From Paenibacillus thiaminolyticus (GTDB lineage Bacteria > Bacillota > Bacilli > Paenibacillales > Paenibacillaceae): 64,000 bases of DNA. The DNA lies in contig NZ_CP041405.1 in the NCBI RefSeq assembly GCF_007066085.1, positions 3,755,001-3,819,000 on the forward strand. The letters are read 5' to 3'. Shown one piece after another: positions 19,908-28,805 of this stretch (within the stretch, counting starts at the first letter, position 1; every line of letters begins with the position of its first letter). The translations under genes were made by a program, and so were the position numbers. Under the pieces are notes generated by a model. It had not been told where the DNA came from. It worked only from the letters and a program-made list of their open reading frames with translations, and did not search any database.

Positions 19908-21862
19908 TCGAACAACCCCTCTTCCGCATCAATTTCTTCGAGCACGCGTCTCAGCTTGGCTTCCGCTTCCTCCAGCGGACACGTCAACTGCACGGCCGCA
20001 TTGGTCAGATGGCCGCCTCCGCCCAGCCGCTCCATCACCACCTGGACATTCATTTGCCCGAGCGATCGCGCGCTAATCCCGATGAGTCCGTCCGGACGTT
20101 CGCTAATGACGAACGATGCCAGCACATCGGTCATATTCAACAGCGTATCAGCTACCTGCGCGATGAGCAACTGTGAATATTTGCGTCCTGGCTCCGTTAC
20201 CGCGACCGCAATATGCCCGTACAGCATTTCCGCGCGCCGGATAATCTCGGCCTTCTCGATATACTCATCGAGATCCTGCTTCAATACGCGCTGCACGAGC
20301 AGCGGATCGGCGCCTTGACGGCGGAGGAAGCTGGCCGCATCGAAGGTGCGCGAACCGGTCCGCAGCGTGAAATGCTTCGTGTCCACCGTTATCCCCGCCA
20401 ACAGTGCCGTCGCTTCCAGCGCGCTCAAGTTAATCCGGTTATGGATATATTGCAGCAGCTCCGTGACGAGCTCGGCCGTGGATGACGCATACGGCTCCAG
20501 ATAGACAAGCACCGCATCATTGATGAATTCTTCGCCGCGCCGATGATGATCGATGACGACAATCCGTTCCGAGCGCAGCAGCTTCGGCTCTTCCACCAAG
20601 GAAGCTTTATGCGTATCGACCACGACGACCAGGCTGGCCTCGGTAATCATCTCGACGGCTTCGCCCCGGGTAATGAACCGGGACCAGAGAATCTCATCCC
20701 TCCGCAGCTGAGCCACCATCCGGTCGATGGACGGATTGCTGTCCTCCAGTACGATAAACGCCTCCACCTCAAGCATCCGGCACGCATGCAGCACGCCGAT
20801 TGCCGAACCAATCGCATCCGTATCCGGCACTTTATGCCCCATAATGAACACGGCGTCGCTCTGCTGGATGAAGTCGCGCAGCGCATGCGCGATGACGCGG
20901 GCACGCACTCGCGTCCGCTTCTCGACCGCGTTCGACTTGCCCCCATAGAAAGACAGCCGCTGGCCCATGCGGACAGCAACCTGATCCCCGCCCCGGCCCA
21001 AGGCGATGTCGAGGCTCGATTGAGCCATTCGGCCGAGCTCGGCAATGCTGTCTGCTCCGGCCGCAATCCCCATGCTGAGCGTAACCGGGAGCTTATTGCC
21101 GAACAGCACCTCTCTCACTTCGTCCAGAATCGCGAACCGCGTCTGTTCCAGCGCCTTCAAGGTCTGTACATCCATGATCAGGAAGTACCGCTCGGAAGAA
21201 AGCCGCCGAATCAGAATCCCGTTCTCTGCCGCCCATTCCGTAATCTGGCCGGCGACCCGCGCGATAAGCCCGGTCCGCTGCTGGTCCTCCATGCCTTGGG
21301 TCGACTCTTCCAGATTATCCATAATGACCGTTCCGACGGCGATCCGTTCTTCCTCGTACCGCTTGCGGAGGGTCCATATCTCGGTAATGTCCGTGAAGTA
21401 GACGACCCGCTCCCCAGGCACGATATCCGCATGGACGATGCGTCCGCCGATGAACAGCTCCTGTGAGTGCTCCGAATCCTTGCCGGACTGGAACTGAGGG
21501 AAGACCTCCCCGAGTTCCTTGCCGGCCAGTACGTCCTGCTCCACAAGCTGCGCTACATAAGCATTATGCCATTCGATGACCCGGTTCTCGCTATACAGGA
21601 GAATGCCGTAGGGCAGATCGACGATGGCGCTCTCTCCGGCCCGCTTGACGCGAAGCCCCAGCGTGGTCAGATACAATTCGGTTTCTTGCCGGAATTTGTG
21701 TTCCGCCGCCAGCGAAGCCACGGCCAATGCGGCAATTCCGGCGAAGGCAAGCAAGCCGACCATCCAGTTGTAATAAGCGAGGACGCCCGTGACCACGACC
21801 AGCAGCACGAACGTCCAGATGATATGCTTGAAATACCAGCGTTGGAACAACATTTTAGGCAT
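19904..21862 (-). CDS. gdpP: GdpP/YybT cyclic-di-AMP phosphodiesterase
   Basis: A 652-residue membrane phosphodiesterase that breaks down c-di-AMP. Two N-terminal helices (about 10-55) precede a PAS-like domain, a degenerate GGDEF domain (about 170-300, without an intact GGDEF motif, as in the family) and a DHH-DHHA1 module. DHH motifs seen are '[10 protein letters not shown]', 'VVIDHH' and the C-terminal 'GGGGH'. Neighbours yybS, rplI and dnaB match the conserved order in Bacillales. Confidence 0.95.
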   Translation of the reverse strand: MPKMLFQRWYFKHIIWTFVLLVVVTGVLAYYNWMVGLLAFAGIAALAVASLAAEHKFRQETELYLTTLGLRVKRAGESAIVDLPYGILLYSENRVIEWHNAYVAQLVEQDVLAGKELGEVFPQFQSGKDSEHSQELFIGGRIVHADIVPGERVVYFTDITEIWTLRKRYEEERIAVGTVIMDNLEESTQGMEDQQRTGLIARVAGQITEWAAENGILIRRLSSERYFLIMDVQTLKALEQTRFAILDEVREVLFGNKLPVTLSMGIAAGADSIAELGRMAQSSLDIALGRGGDQVAVRMGQRLSFYGGKSNAVEKRTRVRARVIAHALRDFIQQSDAVFIMGHKVPDTDAIGSAIGVLHACRMLEVEAFIVLEDSNPSIDRMVAQLRRDEILWSRFITRGEAVEMITEASLVVVVDTHKASLVEEPKLLRSERIVVIDHHRRGEEFINDAVLVYLEPYASSTAELVTELLQYIHNRINLSALEATALLAGITVDTKHFTLRTGSRTFDAASFLRRQGADPLLVQRVLKQDLDEYIEKAEIIRRAEMLYGHIAVAVTEPGRKYSQLLIAQVADTLLNMTDVLASFVISERPDGLIGISARSLGQMNVQVVMERLGGGGHLTNAAVQLTCPLEEAEAKLRRVLEEIDAEEGLFE

Positions 21863-21873
21863 AGCTTCTCACC

Positions 21874-22809
21874 CTACGCTTTTGGCTTGGACATGGCCTG
21901 TCGAAGCGGAAAGGCCAGATCCACGATTCCGATTATTCGCAAGATGCCATGGAGCATCGGCACAAAGATGACGGCAATGGTGATAACGACCGGAATGACC
22001 TTGTTCCATTTGCGCGAATGCGCCAAGAAGAACAGGAAGCCGATGCCTTGGACCATGAAAGCAATTTGAAGCAGCGGGACCAGGTTGATCAGGATCAGAG
22101 TCAGGAAGCTTCCCGACGACTTCTGCACGACCAGATCCAGAATGATCGTAATTAAGTAGTACCAGATCAAGGCCCGCGGCAGCATCCACTGCCGGACCGG
22201 CTTCAGCTTCTGCACCGGGATGCCCTGCGCCGTCAGCAGCGCCCGGCTAATCGCATACGTGATGGTACCCATATAGAGCGCGCCGATAATCAGCATGAAC
22301 GGGATCATCTGGCTGAGCAGGATAACGAATTGCTCCTTCATCTCCTGCGTCAGATCCGCCGGGAACAGCGAAGTCTGCTGCAATCCGGCCATGCTCTCGT
22401 TCATCACTGACATAATGTACTGATACACATTGAAGTCGAATGCGAGCTTGGCAAGCGCCAACAGCAGCAGCGATTCCACGAGGAATGTGGCCGTTCCCGC
22501 GACATATACGTTCAAGGCCGGTCTCTTCTGCTTGAACATATGACCGAATACGATTCCCGGAATCATAAAATATACACCCGTCAGCGCGCCTGCCATCCCG
22601 AAGCCGCCGAGCAGAAAATAAACAATCAATAACAATGCCGCCCCATGCAGAATAAATCCGCGCAGGGATTGTGTTGCGTAGAGCATGACAAACGGCACCG
22701 CCATAAGACTCATCGTCAACACCATAATCGGTTGTAGGATGGATAATAACAATACGAGCGCCGCAACCGCCCATGCTAACGATGACCAGCGATATTTCAA
22801 CCTATTCAC
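21874..22809 (-). CDS. YybS-type DUF2232 membrane protein
   Basis: A 311-residue polytopic membrane protein with about eight hydrophobic segments. Its position directly upstream of gdpP is the place of yybS in Bacillus. The DUF2232 family has a fold resembling substrate-binding (S) components of ECF transporters; no substrate is established. The stop codon lies 11 nt before the gdpP start, so co-transcription is likely. Confidence 0.85.
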   Translation of the reverse strand: MNRLKYRWSSLAWAVAALVLLLSILQPIMVLTMSLMAVPFVMLYATQSLRGFILHGAALLLIVYFLLGGFGMAGALTGVYFMIPGIVFGHMFKQKRPALNVYVAGTATFLVESLLLLALAKLAFDFNVYQYIMSVMNESMAGLQQTSLFPADLTQEMKEQFVILLSQMIPFMLIIGALYMGTITYAISRALLTAQGIPVQKLKPVRQWMLPRALIWYYLITIILDLVVQKSSGSFLTLILINLVPLLQIAFMVQGIGFLFFLAHSRKWNKVIPVVITIAVIFVPMLHGILRIIGIVDLAFPLRQAMSKPKA

Positions 22810-22927
22810 CTCTTGAGAAGCTCTTCTTCCCTCTTGGTTCTATCCCGTTCGTCACGCAAGAACCGGGGCTAACTTCCTTATTTTTTCCCTGTCCCCAATA
22901 AAACCGTCATTCTTCATTATACCATAT

Positions 22928-23350
22928 TTACTTGATATTCATGGCTTTCGACGTGAACTGCTCGCAATATTCAATAATTTGGCTGCGCCGGACAATGCCG
23001 ATGAAGCGGTTCATATCGTCAACGACCGGAACGAAGTTCTGCACCTTGGCCAAGTTGATCAGATCCTCCATATTCGAATCGATGCGCACCGTTTTATGGC
23101 GCACATTCAAGGGCACATCCTTCAGCACAAAGCGCGATGCGTTCTCGAAGGTGATGCTCCCATTCGAATTCTTCATATGCCACAGCAGGTCTCCCTCGGT
23201 AACCGTCCCCACGAATTCCCCTTCATCATTCAATATGGGAACGGCGGTATAGCGATGATGCTCCATTTTTTCCAAGGTTTGACGCAAGGTGGCGCTCACC
23301 GTCAAACATACGACTTCATGTTTGGGTGTCAAGAAAAAAGCAATATTCAT
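22928..23350 (-). CDS. Protein with two CBS domains
   Basis: A 140-residue soluble protein consisting almost only of a CBS pair: repeat 1 at about 10-60 ('LEKMEHHRYTAVPILNDEGEFVGTVTEGDLL') and repeat 2 at about 75-130 ('NFVPVVDDMNRFIGIVRRSQII'). CBS pairs bind adenine nucleotides, including c-di-AMP in some proteins (CbpA/DarB type). Closeness to gdpP makes a c-di-AMP link tempting but unproven. AGGAGGAG lies upstream of the ATG. Confidence 0.85.
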   Translation of the reverse strand: MNIAFFLTPKHEVVCLTVSATLRQTLEKMEHHRYTAVPILNDEGEFVGTVTEGDLLWHMKNSNGSITFENASRFVLKDVPLNVRHKTVRIDSNMEDLINLAKVQNFVPVVDDMNRFIGIVRRSQIIEYCEQFTSKAMNIK

Positions 23351-23427
23351 CCGCGTGGTCTCCTCCTCATGTCAAGCAGGGGCCATTTTTCTCCCTAAGA
23401 TTAAATTAACACATTTCCCTTATCAAA

Positions 23428-23463
23428 AACAAAGAGTCAGCCGCATTCACGACTGACTCTATC
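23428..23463 (-). terminator. Terminator of the LCP gene
   Basis: Minus-strand arms agagtcag and ctgactct are followed by ttgttttt, just downstream of the LCP stop codon. Confidence 0.85.
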
Positions 23464-23467
23464 CGTT

Positions 23468-24445
23468 TTAATCTTCCTTCACTTCACGCGGTTCCATCAG
23501 ATCGGCCTTCTTCGTGTTCGGATCCAGCCAATTATCAAGGAGCGTCTTCACATAATCCATATCTTCTTCATCGACCATATAGTACCACACATTGCTCATC
23601 ATCTTGCCGTCGCCATGCAGCATGTAGCTGCTCATTTGCGGCGTATCCGACTGCGTGAACATCGTTTTCGCCAGGTCAATCATGAATTTGGGACGAATAT
23701 CGGTCGAGAAATTATTACCCATAATTTGAATAAGTTCTGGAATTCGGCCGATTTTGTCCATTTCGATTGCCCGGTGCATGACGGCATTCAAGAAGATGCG
23801 GTGGCGCATCGTCCGGTTCATGTCGGAATCCTCACGATAGCGGACGTAGTATAATGCTTCCTGTCCGTTGTAGATTGGCTTATTGGCCTCGATCCGGAAT
23901 TTCTCATGGTTCGGATCCTTGTTCACAATGTCTTCCTTAATCGGAAGCTCTACGCCATCCAATGCATCGACGACATCCTTCAAGCCCTCGAAGTTAATGG
24001 TCGCGTAATGATCGACTTTATGCTTCAGCAGGTTCTCCACTGAGTCCATGCTCATCTTGGCCTGCCCGTAGGCGTATGCATGGTTCAGCTTCGTCTCGAA
24101 CCCTTTGCCGATAATCTCGGTGTACGTATCGCGCGGAATCGACAACAGCAGCACTTTATTATCTTCCGGCCGCACGACGGAATAAATGATGGTGTCCGAA
24201 CGCCCCACTTCATTGCCGCGGGCATCGATGCCTAACAGCAATACCGAGAACGGCTCGGTAACCTTCCGGATAACTTCCTCTTTTCCTTCAATCGGTTTGT
24301 ACGAATTCTCCAGTGTCTCCTCCACATGCCCCGACAGGAACATGTCGAACGCCAAGACGGCGATCTGTTTGCGGAAGAAAAATCCTCCGAATCCGATGAT
24401 GGCGATGACCAGGAAGGCTATCCACCATTTTTTATATTTTTTCAT
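23468..24445 (-). CDS. LytR-CpsA-Psr family cell-wall polymer ligase
   Basis: A 325-residue type II membrane protein. After a short basic start come one helix (about 6-26, 'WWIAFLVIAIIGFGGFFF') and an extracytoplasmic LCP domain with 'VLLLGIDARGNEVGRSDTIIYSVV' and 'LLSIPRDTYTEI', including the Arg and Asp residues that hold the polyprenyl pyrophosphate substrate. LCP enzymes transfer teichoic acids or other glycopolymers to peptidoglycan. ATG 24445 follows AAGGAAGAAG; a 40-codon extension upstream has no support. Confidence 0.92.
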   Translation of the reverse strand: MKKYKKWWIAFLVIAIIGFGGFFFRKQIAVLAFDMFLSGHVEETLENSYKPIEGKEEVIRKVTEPFSVLLLGIDARGNEVGRSDTIIYSVVRPEDNKVLLLSIPRDTYTEIIGKGFETKLNHAYAYGQAKMSMDSVENLLKHKVDHYATINFEGLKDVVDALDGVELPIKEDIVNKDPNHEKFRIEANKPIYNGQEALYYVRYREDSDMNRTMRHRIFLNAVMHRAIEMDKIGRIPELIQIMGNNFSTDIRPKFMIDLAKTMFTQSDTPQMSSYMLHGDGKMMSNVWYYMVDEEDMDYVKTLLDNWLDPNTKKADLMEPREVKED

Positions 24446-25026
24446 GCTATCAACTTCTTCCTTTTTGATGAATTTGTAGCGCCCTGCCCGCTGCCTTGTT
24501 TTCTCTTTGCTGTACTTTCTTGGGCAAGTTCGTTTGCCGCACCCCTTTGCCGGATGATTACACAACTGATCAACAAATGAAACATCGCTTCTTCCACCGC
24601 GTCTTCCCCATTAAGACGCAATTCGCGCGATGCATTCCTTTAGCATATTATGCTCCGGGACACGCCCTTGATGAATGGCGCATCCTGCCGATCGACACTC
24701 GTTCAATCCGGTTCCCTCTTCCCGGTGAAGCCAAGAAGCGGAAGCCTGCCTTCACTTATGTTCGGCTTACCCCTAGCTGCTCATGATCCGATTTATCTAT
24801 TTTTTACCCTGTCGCATGAGTTGGAACCATGAGGTATTGCATTGGATCTTACCATACAATGTCGAATTACAGAAAACAACAAGTTTTATTTTACATGTAT
24901 TTGATCAAAAAATAAAATACAGATTCGTCACAGTTATGGTGTATATATTGAAAATATGGGAATAATTAATAGATTTTTAAGGAGAAATTTATAATTTTTT
25001 TGAGGTCAGACATGTAAATGAAGACA
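24446..25026. other. Gene-free AT-rich spacer
   Basis: About 580 nt without a credible gene. The right third (24840-25026) is strongly AT-rich. No RNA gene or clear repeat was recognised. Confidence 0.6.
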
Positions 25027-25057
25027 TAAAAAAACAGCCGAGTCGTCGACCCGGCTG
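25027..25057 (-). terminator. rpsF-ssb-rpsR terminator
   Basis: Minus-strand hairpin cagccggg...ctcggctg is followed by ttttttta, 11 nt downstream of rpsR. Confidence 0.88.
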
Positions 25058-25067
25058 CTCTCTTGGA

Positions 25068-25343
25068 TTACTCCGTTGTGTATGGCAGCAACGCTACTTG
25101 ACGGGAGCGTTTGACCGCTACAGTCAACAAACGTTGATACTTTGCGCTTGTTCCTGTTACACGGCGAGGCAGAATTTTACCGCGCTCGCTGATGAATTTC
25201 TTCAACAGATCCGTGTCCTTGTAATCGATGTGCGTAATTTTGTTCGCAGTGAAGTAGCACACTTTACGGCGCTTGTTGCGTCCTTTACGGCCGCCAAAAC
25301 GACGCTCGCTGCGTTCGCCGCCTTCATTTTGCTTGAAGCTCAT
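25068..25343 (-). CDS. rpsR: Ribosomal protein S18
   Basis: A 91-residue small-subunit protein that pairs with S6 on 16S rRNA. The core '[41 protein letters not shown]' region is the S18 signature. A Gly/Arg/Lys-rich N-terminal extension precedes it, and a single Cys sits in 'RRKVCYFT'. Last gene of rpsF-ssb-rpsR. Confidence 0.97.
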   Translation of the reverse strand: MSFKQNEGGERSERRFGGRKGRNKRRKVCYFTANKITHIDYKDTDLLKKFISERGKILPRRVTGTSAKYQRLLTVAVKRSRQVALLPYTTE

Positions 25344-25363
25344 TCCATTCAGTCCTTTCCCTA

Positions 25364-25870
25364 TTAAAATGGCAAATCATCATCAGATATATCGATCGGT
25401 CTGCCGTCGTCAGAGAATGGATCCGCTGCCGGACCGCGGGACTGGGACTGGGGCTGGTTAGAGCCTCCTCCGCCATATGGCCGTGAGTTATTGTTCGGCT
25501 GTCCGCCGCCATAACCTCCGCCCATATCATCACGACTTCCTCCGCTGTCGCGGTTGGACTCCAGGAATCGTACGTTATCGGCGATAACCTCCGTAACGTA
25601 AACGCGCTTCCCTTCATTGTTGTCGTAATTGCGGACTTGGATTCGGCCTTCCACTGCCGTCAGCCGACCTTTACGCAAGTAATTGGCGCAAGTCTCTGCC
25701 AACTGCCGCCATGTAACCACGGGAATGAAATCCGCCTCGCGCTCGCCGCTCTGATTCGAGAACGGACGATCGACCGCCAACGTAAATTGCGTCACAGCAA
25801 CTCCGGATGGCGTATAGCGCAATTCAGGGTCACGGGTTAGACGACCAATCAAGATCACGCGATTCAACAT
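25364..25870 (-). CDS. ssb: Single-stranded DNA-binding protein
   Basis: A 168-residue protein. The N-terminal OB fold (about 1-105, '[20 protein letters not shown]') binds single-stranded DNA. A Gly/Gln/Asn-rich linker follows, and the acidic tip DISDDDLPF recruits partner proteins. It lies between rpsF and rpsR as in other Bacillales. Confidence 0.97.
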   Translation of the reverse strand: MLNRVILIGRLTRDPELRYTPSGVAVTQFTLAVDRPFSNQSGEREADFIPVVTWRQLAETCANYLRKGRLTAVEGRIQVRNYDNNEGKRVYVTEVIADNVRFLESNRDSGGSRDDMGGGYGGGQPNNNSRPYGGGGSNQPQSQSRGPAADPFSDDGRPIDISDDDLPF

Positions 25871-25917
25871 GTAATCCCCTCCTTCGACGTATCCTTACGA
25901 AATACGATGGTTGGCAA

Positions 25918-26205
25918 TTAAGCCACGTCTGTTGTTACGAGATGTCGGATAACTTCGTCGGAGATCTTCAATTGACGCTCCAACTCGGCAACCACTGCAG
26001 GTTGTGCAGTGAAGTTCACGAGAACGTAGATACCGTCGCGGAACTTCTTGATCTCATAAGCAAGGCGGCGTTTGCCCATCACGTCGTGCTTCGTAATTTC
26101 CCCGCCTTCGTTAGAGATGACGCCTTGGAATTTGTCGACTGCAGCTTGGACAGCTTCTTGCTCGATGTCTGGACGAATGATGTACATCAATTCGTATTTG
26201 CGCAT
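25918..26205 (-). CDS. rpsF: Ribosomal protein S6
   Basis: A 95-residue small-subunit protein starting 'MRKYELMYIIRPDIEQEAV', with the S6 core 'GKRRLAYEIKKFRDGIYVLVNF'. First gene of the rpsF-ssb-rpsR operon; a hairpin resembling the S6:S18 leader lies just upstream. Confidence 0.97.
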   Translation of the reverse strand: MRKYELMYIIRPDIEQEAVQAAVDKFQGVISNEGGEITKHDVMGKRRLAYEIKKFRDGIYVLVNFTAQPAVVAELERQLKISDEVIRHLVTTDVA

Positions 26206-26236
26206 TTCACGTTCACCTCCTCTTGGACTTCAGGCC

Positions 26237-26254
26237 CCTGATCGGTGTGTCAGG
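26237..26254 (-). promoter_or_regulatory. Possible S6:S18-binding leader hairpin
   Basis: In the rpsF leader the minus strand can form the stem cctga / tcagg with the loop cacaccga. A conserved leader hairpin showing a CCG box is known to bind the S6:S18 complex and repress rpsF in many bacteria. The CCG in this loop and the position 32 nt upstream of rpsF fit, but I cannot test covariation. Confidence 0.45.
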
Positions 26255-26486
26255 AGCAAGGAGCGAGAAAACTCGCACTAAATAAATATATCAAAAACAG
26301 GGCTATGGTGCAAGCCATTCCTTTGCTGTCTTGACATTTTTCATCCCGGTTTATCGTCGCCCCATGTAAGATGGGTTCCATGCGAGCCGCTTCTCTCCTA
26401 CATTTCTCCACTCATGAATCTGTAACCGGACGCGAACAATACCATTGAAGAAGAGACAATTCTGCCGATGTCAGGAGGTGGAAAGG

Positions 26487-26681
26487 ATGGGTGAACGCAC
26501 CGAATTCGAGCCGGGAGACAAAGCGCCGAACGACGGTATCTACATGGAGGTAGGCGAAGCCAGCTTCCATACCGAGATCCAGGATCCGAAGCAGATTCGA
26601 TTGAAAAAAGGCGAGACGTTTCCGGAGACGACCAACAAAGATCGCAAATGGAAAAAGAAATCACACGCTCTTACACACTAA
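26487..26681 (+). CDS. YjzC-like small protein
   Basis: A 64-residue hydrophilic protein. 'EFEPGDKAPNDGIYMEVGE' and the 'KGETFPETTNKDRKW' tail match the YjzC family of Bacillales, whose members are sporulation-associated and of unknown role. GGAGGTGG precedes ATG 26487. It diverges from rpsF and shares its upstream region. Confidence 0.8.
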   Translation: MGERTEFEPGDKAPNDGIYMEVGEASFHTEIQDPKQIRLKKGETFPETTNKDRKWKKKSHALTH

Positions 26682-26826
26682 AATCTTTTTCCTCCGCATA
26701 AAATCGGCATGAACAGCCATAATAACGACTGACGGTGCAAAGCGAGGTGGGTTCCGTTGAACATTGCAGCGAAACAGCCAAGTGATGACGCACACTTTAC
26801 GGTAACATCATAAGAGAAGCGAGGGG

Positions 26827-26910
26827 ATGTGCCAAAGACACTTTAGTCTGAATCACAAATCTTGTATGGTCTGCCATATTATGATGAACCTGAGCCATCT
26901 GAAGAAGTGA
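26827..26910 (+). CDS. Possible 27-residue Cys/His-rich peptide
   Basis: An open frame MCQRHFSLNHKSCMVCHIMM... with three Cys (C2, C13 and C16), the last two in a C-x-x-C pair directly followed by His17 (C-M-V-C-H). GAGGGG abuts the ATG with no spacing, which makes translation doubtful. It could be a relic or part of a small RNA. A perfect 30-bp palindrome follows at 26945-26974. Confidence 0.2.
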   Translation: MCQRHFSLNHKSCMVCHIMMNLSHLKK

Positions 26911-26944
26911 AGTAAAGAAAGTCTAATCATGCACCGTCAACCAG

Positions 26945-26974
26945 GAAAGGACTCTGCAGCTGCAGAGTCCTTTC
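26945..26974. repeat. Perfect 30-bp palindrome
   Basis: The arms gaaaggactctgcag and ctgcagagtcctttc meet with no loop. Either strand could form a hairpin ending cctttc, but no proper T-run follows, so it is a weak terminator or a protein-binding site. Confidence 0.6.
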
Positions 26975-27031
26975 ATTTACGTACGTTTGCTGTGGGCCAG
27001 AGCCACGGATTCGCACAAATGCCAAATAAAG

Positions 27032-27060
27032 TAGACGTATAATAATCGCTATGCTATCAT
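27032..27060 (+). promoter_or_regulatory. Candidate promoter of antitoxin RNA
   Basis: TAGACG (27032-27037) and TATCAT (27055-27060) lie 17 nt apart, the -10 being extended by TGC. A transcript from here would run about 120 nt to the terminator at 27187 and be antisense to the 3' end of the holin-like toxin message. Confidence 0.4.
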
Positions 27061-27187
27061 ATAAATAAGAAAAAGAGCCGTGCTGCAACACGACTCTTTC
27101 GCAATAGCCGCTTCAAAGGCGGTGGCTTACAACCAAGGTAATACCTGAATAGGCCGTGACCTTAGCTTGGGGGCGGCCTATTTTTTT
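27060..27187 (+). ncRNA. Candidate RatA-like antitoxin RNA
   Basis: The inferred plus-strand RNA starts after the promoter at 27032-27060. It ends at a terminator made of aataggccg (27148-27156) and cggcctatt (27174-27182) with T7 at 27181-27187. It converges with the toxin gene and overlaps its 3' end, as RatA does with txpA in B. subtilis. Inferred from architecture only. Confidence 0.4.
27148..27187 (+). terminator. Terminator overlapping the toxin 3' end
   Basis: A 9-bp stem ending in seven T on the plus strand. The T-run coincides with the Lys-Lys-stop codons of the minus-strand toxin gene. Confidence 0.75.
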
Positions 27188-27285
27188 GTGTGCAGGTATA
27201 TCAGCAGCGTCACGACAAACGTCAGCAACGCGAATATCCAAAGTCCAAATTGGAACATAACGGATAGCGCTTCGTATACGCTCAC
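27178..27285 (-). CDS. Holin-like type I toxin (Hol_Tox/TxpA type)
   Basis: A 35-residue peptide: MSVYEALSVMFQFGLWIF, then a single membrane helix and the tail HTKK. The 'YEAL(S/T)xM' start, one helix and a basic tail are the pattern of putative holin-like toxins (TxpA/BsrG relatives), which insert in the membrane. GTG 27285 lies 8 nt after GGGAGG; an in-frame ATG at 27291 is only 2 nt from it. A minus-strand promoter (TTTACC, 17 nt, TATAAT) lies at 27348-27376. A plus-strand terminator overlapping the 3' end suggests a convergent antitoxin RNA. Confidence 0.7.
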   Translation of the reverse strand: MSVYEALSVMFQFGLWIFALLTFVVTLLIYLHTKK

Positions 27286-27347
27286 TGGCATCACCTCCCT
27301 TCCGGGAGATTAGCCGACCGCCCATAAAGCCATTCTATTGCATGGCA

Positions 27348-27376
27348 ATTATATCCTATTTATTGGACGGGGTAAA
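27348..27376 (-). promoter_or_regulatory. Promoter of the holin-like toxin
   Basis: On the minus strand, TTTACC (27371-27376), a 17-nt spacer and a perfect TATAAT (27348-27353) lie about 60 nt upstream of the toxin start. Confidence 0.65.
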
Positions 27377-27526
27377 CCATATTGATGTCATAAATAAAAT
27401 ACCTCCTACGCTTAATCACGTAAGAGGTTCCGTATCAGTTAGCCGTTAGGCAAGCAGCCAACGCGCTAACGTATGTATTAGCCATTAATTCCGGTATCAT
27501 ACCAGTAGGTGGAACTAAAGTGAAAG

Positions 27527-27617
27527 TGGCGGAAAGGGTGGGATTCGAACCCACGCACGCTTTGACACGCCTAGCTGATTTCGAGTCAGCCCCCTTGGAC
27601 CTCTTGGGTACCTTTCC
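27527..27617 (-). tRNA. tRNA-Ser (CGA)
   Basis: A 91-nt class II tRNA on the minus strand. The acceptor stem is ggaaagg / cctttcc with discriminator G and an encoded CCA. The anticodon arm gctga-CTCGAAA-tcagc gives anticodon CGA (reads UCG). A long variable arm and the T arm gtgggttcgaatcccac are present. Isolated, with no other tRNA nearby. Confidence 0.95.
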
Positions 27618-27678
27618 ACAGCACAATTCATTCTACCACATGGAATTTAAAAATGCAAGATGTTTTGCTCCACTTTTT

Positions 27679-27882
27679 TTAAGTCTCCGTCTCTGCCGAA
27701 CGAAGCACTTTTTTCATGCTTTTTTCGAACTTGGCCCGCGGAATGAGCACGCTGTGTTTGCAGCCTACGCATTTAATGCGAATATCCATCCCCATACGGA
27801 TAATTTCCATTTCATTCGTGCCGCATGGATGCGGCTTTTTCATTTGCACGATATCTCCCAATTCAAATTGCTTACGTTCCAT
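27679..27882 (-). CDS. DUF951 family protein
   Basis: A 67-residue protein: 'FELGDIVQMKKPHPCGTNEMEIIRMGMDIRIKCVGCKHSVLIPR' is the DUF951 pattern, with the conserved KKPHPCG and the C-x-x-C pair (CVGC). A zinc-ribbon-like nucleic-acid-binding role is often supposed but not proven. ATG 27882 is taken from the family start, after AAGGGG; it overlaps the mscS-like gene by 11 nt, so the pair is co-transcribed. Confidence 0.9.
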   Translation of the reverse strand: MERKQFELGDIVQMKKPHPCGTNEMEIIRMGMDIRIKCVGCKHSVLIPRAKFEKSMKKVLRSAETET

Positions 27883-28801
27883 TCGTCGAAATCCCCTTTC
27901 CTTCATAGTTTTCGATCACTGCCGCTTCCTCCTCTTTCCGGTGCTCCGACTTTCTGACCTCCAGATTGATGAGTCTGGACACCTGCGCCTGGGTGAACGG
28001 CTTGCATTCCGCGATGATGCGTATCGTTGTCTCGGTGCGGGTCATCGTCTGAATGCCGAGCACTTGCGGCTGTCTAATCACATTTGGCTCGTGCTCCGGT
28101 AAAGCTGCCAATATCTTCTCCATTCCCTGAACCGCCGTATCGACATCCTCATCCGCGGCGATGACGACATCCACCACCGCTAAAGAATTGCTGATCGAGT
28201 AGTTGGTTACGTCCGTAATGCTTCCATTAGGGATAATATGTATCTCCCCTGTCCAGCTGCGTATCCGCGTAGACCTTAGCCCGATCATTTCAACCGTGCC
28301 CTGGAACTGTCCGACCTTGACAACGTCCCCTACGGCGAATTGATCCTCGAAGATGATGAAAAATCCAGTCATCACGTCCTTGACCAAGCTCTGCGAGCCG
28401 AAGCCGATCGCAAACGTAACGACCCCTGCCCCTGCCAGCAGCGGCGCCAGATTGACGTTGAACTCCATTAAGATGAACATAATCATCGTGAAGTTCAGTG
28501 TCAATGAGGTGACGTTTTTGAGCAGCTTCACAATCGTGAGCAGCCGGCGCGGGTTCAGCGTAAGACTGCCCCTTCCCTTCTTGCTTATGGTTCGGTCAAT
28601 CATGCGGAATAGCACCTTGATTGCAATCCGGGAGATGAGAATAATGAGCACGATCCGAATGGACTTGATAAGAAGCCATTCCCATGTGGAAGGATCCGTT
28701 ATCCAGTCCATCATCTGATGCTGCCATTTCTGAAATATGCCGACCGTCTGTTCGATGTTCTGCTCCATCATGTTGGTATCTGCCGGTTCTGCCATCAGCA
28801 T
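27872..28801 (-). CDS. Small-conductance mechanosensitive channel (MscS family)
   Basis: A 309-residue channel. Three helices lie in the first 170 residues; the pore-lining third helix is 'LLAGAGVVTFAIGFGSQSLVKDVMTGFFIIFEDQFAVGDVV', the MscS signature. A cytoplasmic beta and alpha/beta domain follows. Such channels release solutes on hypo-osmotic shock; family members act in Bacillus as YkuT/YhdY types. GAGGAG precedes the ATG. It sits between DUF3343 and DUF951 in a tight minus-strand operon. Confidence 0.92.
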   Translation of the reverse strand: MLMAEPADTNMMEQNIEQTVGIFQKWQHQMMDWITDPSTWEWLLIKSIRIVLIILISRIAIKVLFRMIDRTISKKGRGSLTLNPRRLLTIVKLLKNVTSLTLNFTMIMFILMEFNVNLAPLLAGAGVVTFAIGFGSQSLVKDVMTGFFIIFEDQFAVGDVVKVGQFQGTVEMIGLRSTRIRSWTGEIHIIPNGSITDVTNYSISNSLAVVDVVIAADEDVDTAVQGMEKILAALPEHEPNVIRQPQVLGIQTMTRTETTIRIIAECKPFTQAQVSRLINLEVRKSEHRKEEEAAVIENYEGKGISTNGT

Positions 28802-28805
28802 CGTC

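Noticed and set aside
24780..25020. Riboswitch or RNA gene in the AT-rich spacer before rpsR
   Set aside because: No conserved core or stable long stem could be recognised by eye.
27356..27391. 11-codon frame (MTSIWFTPSNK) with AGGAGG upstream of the holin-like toxin
   Set aside because: Its codons coincide with the toxin's -35/-10 sequences, so it is most likely chance; no function can be supported.
27435..27626. 63-codon minus-strand frame over the tRNA-Ser gene
   Set aside because: It reads through the tRNA and is a shadow; the tRNA structure is complete.
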